Shown: piece by piece, positions 8,971 through 13,465 of the stretch
Layout of the letters: each line of letters opens with the position of its first letter
How positions within the stretch are numbered: position 1 is the first letter of the stretch
Source of the DNA: Geosiphon pyriformis
Lineage: Eukaryota > Glomeromycota > Glomeromycetes > Archaeosporales > Geosiphonaceae
NCBI GenBank assembly: GCA_016748015.1
Contig: JAAOMT010000657.1
Coordinates: forward strand, 594,510-607,974
DNA length: 13,465 bases
Direction of reading: 5' to 3'
Position numbers and translations under genes: made by a program
Notes under the pieces: model-generated
What the model was told of the DNA's origin: nothing
Database searches by the model: none
What the model saw: the letters and a program-made list of their open reading frames with translations, nothing else

Positions 8971-9120
8971 AAACACAAAATAACATAAAATAATATAAAA
9001 TAATATATAATAATATAAAAAAACACAGAATAATTAATAATAGTATAAGATAATTAGTTATAATATAAAAAAACAAAACAATAAATAAAATAGCAAATAA
9101 TAGCTAATAATAACAAAAAT
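8971..9120. repeat. 50-bp tandem repeat, 3 units, decayed
   Basis: Units begin at 8971, 9021 and 9071, each starting AAACA and carrying a run of TAATATAA-like words. Units 1 and 2 both begin AAACACA and end TAATATAAAA. Unit 3 is more divergent. Each unit also has weaker internal periodicity of about 10 bases. Confidence 0.6.
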
Positions 9121-9860
9121 TAAAAACAATCTTATAAAACTAAAAAATATATATAAAAACAAGTAATTTTAACAAATAGAAAAAAATAAACAAAAATTAA
9201 ATCTCTTTTAATATCTTATTTTTAGCCTAATAATTTTTTATCTCTTAATTTTTATATATTTTTTATTAATTCAAATTATTATTCAAATTCATAATTACAT
9301 AATTTAAATAATTAAATTATTAAAATCTAATTGATTGTTTTTTTATTTCTGTTTTAGACCAGATGCAATTAATATAAATACTTTTAAAACTTTAATGACT
9401 TGGACTAATTACTCTTAATTATGATAATTTATAAGTTATTAATTTTTTTTTTTGCAGAGTGATAATATTGAAAATTAATTGTTTTAAATTAGACTTTGTA
9501 AAAAAAAAGCTCTTTCTAAGTATTAAATATTAACTTTATTTTATTAGCTTATTAAAAAGACAAAAAACAATATTAAATCTTAGCAATTATGATTAATTAA
9601 TATAAAAAAAACACAATAATAACAATTTAACTATTAAAATCACATTTTTGTGCTTTAAAATAAAATAACTTAATAGATAAAACTTCAGACCAAAAAGACT
9701 TTAAAGACTAATTAATAGATTAATACCAAACATATTATTCTAAAAATTTCTTAATGAATATTTTATCTTATCAAACAAGCTCTTATTATCAAATTACAAA
9801 CATCTAATATTATGCTTTTATTTTACTAGATTTATCAATAACAATATTAAAAACTAAAAT
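9121..9860. other. AT-rich stretch, nothing recognised
   Basis: Left flank of the decayed LTR copy. A few words just before 9861 faintly resemble the leader of the left-hand element, but no gag can be read on the minus strand, so I do not extend the element here. Confidence 0.3.
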
Positions 9861-9905
9861 TATTAATCTTTAAAAAAAATGCTTAGATTTATAATTCTAG
9901 ATTTA

Positions 9906-9923
9906 TAATAATAATAATAATAA
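9906..9923. repeat. (TAA)6 microsatellite
   Basis: Six perfect TAA repeats within the decayed LTR. The matching part of the better preserved LTR (about 625-640) has no such repeat, so it arose after the copies separated. Confidence 0.8.
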
Positions 9924-10187
9924 AATAATCAAAAAAGTAATTCAACTTAAATAAATTAAATTAATAAAAATTTAATATACAAAATTAGTTTTATAAATAT
10001 CTTAATTACTATTTTTTTTAAAAAATAATAAAAAAATAAAAAATAATTCATAATATTAACAAAAAAAAACACATTAATATAATTTTATATTTTATATTAA
10101 CATTTTTAAAATTCAATATTAAATATTAATTATATTTTTTAATAAATATTTATTTAATATACTTTACAAAAATTAACAATTATACAA

Positions 10188-10220
10188 ATAAAAAAAAAAT
10201 AAAAAAAATAAAAAAAATAA
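10188..10220. repeat. A-rich simple repeat
   Basis: Runs of seven to nine A separated by single T, ending just before ATCGAT at 10225. Low complexity inside the decayed LTR. Confidence 0.6.
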
Positions 10221-10310
10221 AGAAATCGATATTATTGTATTAATTTAAATATAAATACTTTTTTATAGCTTTTAAAAAATCTTATTTATATGTTTTTAAA
10301 AAAAATTAAT

Positions 10311-10430
10311 AATTAAATTAATAATTATATTAATAATTTGGTCAATAATTAAGTTAATAATCAGATTAAAAATTAAGTTAATAATTAAATTATTAATTAA
10401 ATTATTAATTAAGTTAATAATTATATTAAT
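10311..10430. repeat. 12-bp minisatellite, decayed copy, 10 units
   Basis: Ten units of the form AATTAAATTAAT, in exact 12-base register, correspond to GATCAGGTCAAT in the left-hand LTR. Of the consensus positions, G is kept in 6 of 30 and C in 2 of 20, while A and T positions are nearly all kept. Unit 3 (AATTTGGTCAAT) and unit 5 (AATCAGATTAAA) preserve the most of the original. Confidence 0.9.
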
Positions 10431-10543
10431 AACTAATTTTAAAAATAAAATAGCTAATTAATAATATTAATAATTAATATATGTAACTAATTATGACTAA
10501 GTAAATAAATAAAAGTTAAAAAGTAAAAAATTTAACTATAACA

Positions 10544-11380
10544 ATATAATATAATTTTAATAATTAAATTTAAATATTATTATTTATAGAATAAAGCAAA
10601 AAATTATTAAAGCATATATGTTAAAAATTCTAATGATAATTTAAAAAAATTGTAGAAATTTTTTGAATTTTGTATTATCAAAATTTATGTATATATAAAC
10701 AAAATATTAGAAATAAAAAAACAAACAAACTTAATTAAAAACAAGTTTAATTTTATCTTTTTAAGTAAAACTTCTATAATTAATAATCTAATATTTAAAA
10801 TTTACTATTATTTTAAATAAAATTATTATTCAAATACAAATTAATAAATTTGACTTATCTTATTAAAATCCAATTATTTTTTTATTAATATTAACAATAT
10901 TAAAACAATAATTTTTAATTATAATTATTAATAAGATACTAATTTTTATTTTTCTTTTCTTTTTTTCTTTTTTCTTTTGTTTTGTATTTACTAATTAATT
11001 AATTAAAAATACCAAGTTTATAATATCAAAAATTGCCTAGTAAAAATACCAAAAAAAATATATAATATAATTAAAAAAACTAAATTTGCTTATTAAAAGA
11101 GTAAAAAATACCAGAATAAATTAGTTATTATATTAGATTTTTATCTATTATACAAAAAACTTTATCATTAAAACTTTTAGAAAATTTTCAAATTAACAAA
11201 TTAATAAACTTAAGCACTAAATTATAGAAAATTACATAAACTTAAGAACTTATTCATAATAATATATTTATAAACTTTGAATCAAATTTGTTGTTTAAAT
11301 TTAAATTCAGTTTAAATTCAGTAATTTTAAGTTGAATTCAAGTTCAATTTCAAAATTTAACCAAAATTTTTTAAGATTTT
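10544..11380. other. AT-rich stretch with a pyrimidine tract and short repeats
   Basis: No coding relic is recognised. A run of 30 pure pyrimidines (10949-10978, TTTTCTTTT-like) is the complement of a purine tract on the minus strand. At 11297-11357 the words TTTAAATTCAG, TTGAATTCAAG and TTCAATTTC form a cluster of near-palindromic short repeats. Confidence 0.4.
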
Positions 11381-11610
11381 TAATTTATTTTTTGTTAATA
11401 CAAAGTTTATGTCAAAACTTTTATTTTTTTAACTTTTTATTGTTGTATTTTTGGCTATTTTTGCTATTAGTATTGTAATTAGTTTTAGATTAAATTTTTT
11501 AAAATCTTAAATTTTTAATATAGTTATATTAATTAAGTTTATTATTAAATTAATTGGTTTTTTAATTACTTTGGTTTTTTTTTGGCTAAAAATACGTGTA
11601 AGAATTTTAA

Positions 11611-11802
11611 AGTAAAAAAAATTTGGTTATTATAATAAATATTATTAAAAGTTTTGTTAGTTTTTTGGTTAATTTGTTTAAAAACTTTGCTAATTTTAAG
11701 ATTAAGATAGATTTTGGTATTATAAATAAAAATAATATAAGTAATATTAAAGTATTTTTTTTAAATAATAAAATTATTAATTATTTGGTTTATGAGATAT
11801 AA
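11611..11802 (+). pseudogene. Open frame in a G/T-skewed stretch, possible LINE fragment
   Basis: A frame without stops runs from 11611 to the TAA at 11800-11802, 63 codons and no ATG near its start. It includes SFLVNLFKNFANFKIKIDFGI and INYLVYEI. The surrounding 11461-11760 is G-rich relative to C (33 G, 7 C by hand), opposite to the rest of the AT block and like the plus-strand LINE at 1305-2969. I therefore suspect a decayed 5' (ORF1-type) part of a similar LINE, but no domain proves it. Confidence 0.3.
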
Positions 11803-11929
11803 GTAATTTTAATGTTAAATACAGTTTGATAAAAAAATAATTGGAAATATAAAAATAATTACTATGTCTTAACTAATGTACCAAATTATATAAAACAACT
11901 TTTATTAGAAAGTCAAATACCATATAACT

Positions 11930-12880
11930 TTATAAAAATAAGTAATAAAAAATTCTTTCACCATTTGTCTTAATTATCATTTTACAATACTGTCTTGTTG
12001 ATTCAATTAAGGTAGATTTAGGAATATTTTGTCATAAATCTCTTTAATTTACTATGATTTTGAGACATTTTTTTTTCTATATTTTTTTTAACAATAGCCC
12101 AAAGTTTTTCTATTGGGTTTAAGTTGGGACTATTAGATGGCCACCCCAAAAAATCAGTTGTATTCTCAGCAATAAACTCTTTGGCAAGCTTGCTAGTATG
12201 CTTGGGGTCATTATCTTGTTGGAATCTCTAATTTCAGGTAAGTGGTTACGAAGAATATCTATATAAAATTGAGCATTCATTATTTGAACAAAACAGAATA
12301 AACTAGTCTTTCCTTTTTCGTAGAAACTCCCCCACGCGAGAATTTTTGTTCGATCTTTAGGCATAGGACGAATTGGTCGAGTACCTTTATGCCAACGTTT
12401 TACCGTGTTTTGAAAGAGTTGAAAAGATGTTTCGTCAGTAAAAACTGTTCTTTTCCAATCGTCTTTCAGGTGTTTTTTGGCCCATTCTACACGTTTACGC
12501 TTATGCTCTTCGGTCAGCATTGGAGTTGCTCTAGGAAGACTTTTTTTATAATTAAGGTTGGATAAATGGTTTTGAATAGTAACATGAGAAACATTTATTC
12601 CCTTCTTAGCCAACTTTATTGCTAAATATCTGGACGAAACTGAGGAATCTCTACGAATAATCTGCCCTAATACTTTCGAAGAATTTCCTGTAATCTTTCT
12701 TGGCCGACCATTACCGCTCGCATGCTTTATTGTTCCTTTTTTTTTGAGTTTTTCGAGGATATTATAGATTGTAGAAAGAAGTATATTCGTTTTATTCTGT
12801 ATTTCTTTCGCCTTTCGTATTCCTTGCTTCCAAAAGTGTAATACGACTTGCCGTTGCGTTTCTTGCTTTGAAGTCGGCAT
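11930..12880 (-). pseudogene. Tc1/mariner transposase (DD34E), frameshifted
   Basis: The first frame starts at the ATG 12878-12880. Residues 1-60 form a helix-turn-helix region (QRQVVLHFWKQGIRKAKEIQ...STIYNILEKL), followed by GRPRK (58-62), the AT-hook-like linker between the two HTH units typical of Tc1; the second HTH covers about 65-110. The catalytic core has the first Asp in FTDETSF (D149) and the WG motif at 183-184. After about residue 218 (12227) the frame is lost. The next frame gives QQDNDPKHTSK (Asp codon 12213-12215) and SPNLNPIEKLW (Glu codon 12108-12110), exactly 34 residues apart. Two further small shifts near 12045 and 12027 lead to IPKSTLIES and a stop at 11930-11932. A few residues before QQDND are also missing. 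The enzyme would cut and paste the element at TA sites; this copy is inactive. Its GC and CpG content exceed the neighbouring block. Confidence 0.9.
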
Positions 12881-13080
12881 TTCAAAGACAAGTTTTAAAA
12901 AAAACTATTAGTTAATACGCGAGAAAATGTTTTTAGAGCTCAGCCACTTACCTAATATTCTGTTTCCATTTTTACCGTCACAAAACTTACCAAAAATGAT
13001 TAAACCAAACGCAATCTTAGTAGAAAAGTATAAATGAATTATATCTGATCAAAAAAAGTAAAAAAAAGTCCAAATCAATT
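12881..13080. other. 5' flank of the transposase; terminal inverted repeat not found
   Basis: This should hold the element's leader and terminal inverted repeat. TTACCGTCACAAAACTTACC (12974-12993) has the look of Tc1-type inner terminal sequence, but no inverted partner is visible left of 11930, so I cannot set the element ends. Confidence 0.35.
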
Positions 13081-13465
13081 CACTTAAATATATTTGAATA
13101 TTAAAATTACAGATTAATCAAAAATTTAAAGGAATTAAAAAGTCAAGAAATTTTTTCTTTCCCGGAACAATTAGCAAAATCTGCAAAACAAAAAAATTTG
13201 AAGATTTTTTTCTATAAAATATGAATTTTAAGCTATGTATGGTATCTCACTTTATTCCGAATAAAAGTGATAAGGCTTTCCAAATACATTTTTCCGTCAG
13301 TCTATTTTGATTTTTGCCATCTTTTACACGAAAAAATTTGTTTGGAAGAAACAATTTTTCTCATATTGACATGAAAGATTTTATTCCTTTTAAAATTAAT
13401 CGGTTAAATTTGTCAAAGGAATAACCATTCTTGCATTTAAATTCCTAATTTCTAAAGTTTTTTTC
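13081..13465. other. Right-hand flank, no gene recognised
   Basis: AT-rich but with several CpGs, closer to ordinary genomic sequence than the middle block. No frame reads as a known protein on either strand. It contains only the near-palindrome at 13243-13272. Confidence 0.35.
13243..13272. repeat. 30-bp near-palindrome (hairpin)
   Basis: The left arm TATCTCACTTTATTC (13243-13257) and right arm GAATAAAAGTGATA (13259-13272) are inverted copies apart from a small indel, with one base between. It could be two abutting transposon termini or a small hairpin element. Confidence 0.55.

Larger units (their letters stand above)
9861..10543 (-). mobile_element. Decayed second copy of the LTR (solo or terminal)
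   Basis: Aligns colinearly with the LTR at 578-1304, same orientation, about 683 bp. Clear anchors are 9921-10015 against about 638-740 (the AATTAAATTAATAAAAATTT region against GAATTGAATAAGTAGGAATT), the segment before the array, the 12-bp array itself, and the end TTTAACTATAACA at 10531-10543 against TTTCAACCATAACA. Differences are mainly G-to-A and C-to-T relative to the better preserved copy. The left boundary is approximate. No PBS, PPT or gag could be firmly placed on either side, so it may be a solo LTR. Confidence 0.7.
3116..11929. other. Hyper-AT block of decayed transposons
   Basis: About 8.8 kb with extreme A+T, almost no CpG (a handful, for example near 3911, 6139, 7299, 10226 and 11594) and dense stop codons in all frames. 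Hand count of 5161-5400 gives 33 C and 5 G in 240 bases. Recognisable content is old mobile-element sequence, listed separately. Such blocks are produced by RIP-like mutation or long-term methylated-cytosine decay; the paired LTR copies in this window show that G and C were replaced by A and T while A and T positions stayed. Confidence 0.8.

Noticed and set aside
9861-10543. LTR of the plus-strand gypsy element at 3834-6060
   Set aside because: The copy has the same orientation as the LTR at 578-1304, whose gag is on the minus strand, so its sense strand is opposite to that pol.
10949-10978. Polypurine tract of an LTR element (complement strand)
   Set aside because: It is about 400 bases from the nearest LTR end and not adjacent to any recognisable terminus; more likely simple low-complexity sequence.
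3116-11929. Mitochondrial genome fragment, suggested by the extreme A+T content
   Set aside because: The readable content is Ty3/gypsy pol and a decayed LTR shared with the nuclear-type element on the left; no respiratory-chain or rRNA sequence is seen.
11860-13080. Terminal inverted repeats of the Tc1 element
   Set aside because: I compared both flanks by eye and found no convincing inverted match.

Overview
The window looks like a transposon graveyard in a fungal genome, most probably an arbuscular mycorrhizal fungus (Glomeromycotina, Gigaspora/Rhizophagus type). That placement rests on my recognition of the LINE RNase H family at 1305-2969, on the overall AT-rich composition, and on the mix of Ty3/gypsy, LINE and Tc1 elements. 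It is an inference, not a database result. I see no intact host gene, no rRNA or tRNA, no CRISPR array and no prokaryotic signal. Nearly every recognisable stretch is a broken mobile element.

Left part (1-3115, moderate GC). An LTR retrotransposon on the minus strand enters from the left edge: a gag pseudogene (1-525), a primer-binding site (555-571) and a complete LTR (578-1304) carrying a 12-bp minisatellite. It abuts, and appears to have inserted into, a plus-strand LINE whose ORF2 3' half (end of the RT region, RNase H, C-terminal domain) runs from about 1305 to 2969. The LINE ends with AATAAA and an (AT)n tail near 3115.

Middle part (3116 to about 11,930). Base composition changes abruptly to an extreme A+T block with almost no CpG. 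It is not featureless: a Ty3/gypsy pol (RT, RNase H, integrase) can be read on the plus strand from about 3834 to 6060 despite many stops and lost catalytic residues. A second, heavily decayed copy of the left-hand LTR lies at about 9861-10543. It includes the same 12-bp array with nearly all G and C replaced by A and T, so the two copies give an internal before/after record of the decay. Two decayed tandem arrays (20-bp and 50-bp units), an 84-codon open frame, an unidentified coding relic (about 8440-8905) and a possible LINE fragment (11,611-11,802) make up the rest.

Right part (11,930-13,465). GC rises again in a minus-strand Tc1/mariner transposase pseudogene (11,930-12,880) with a DD34E signature split by frameshifts. 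Its higher GC and surviving CpGs suggest it escaped the process that converted the middle block. The last 500 bases hold only a short near-palindrome.

The genes do not work together as a pathway. The biological interest lies in the mutational process, apparently a RIP-like or methylation-linked C-to-T/G-to-A decay confined to a sharply bounded block, and in the LTR with its internal repeat array.
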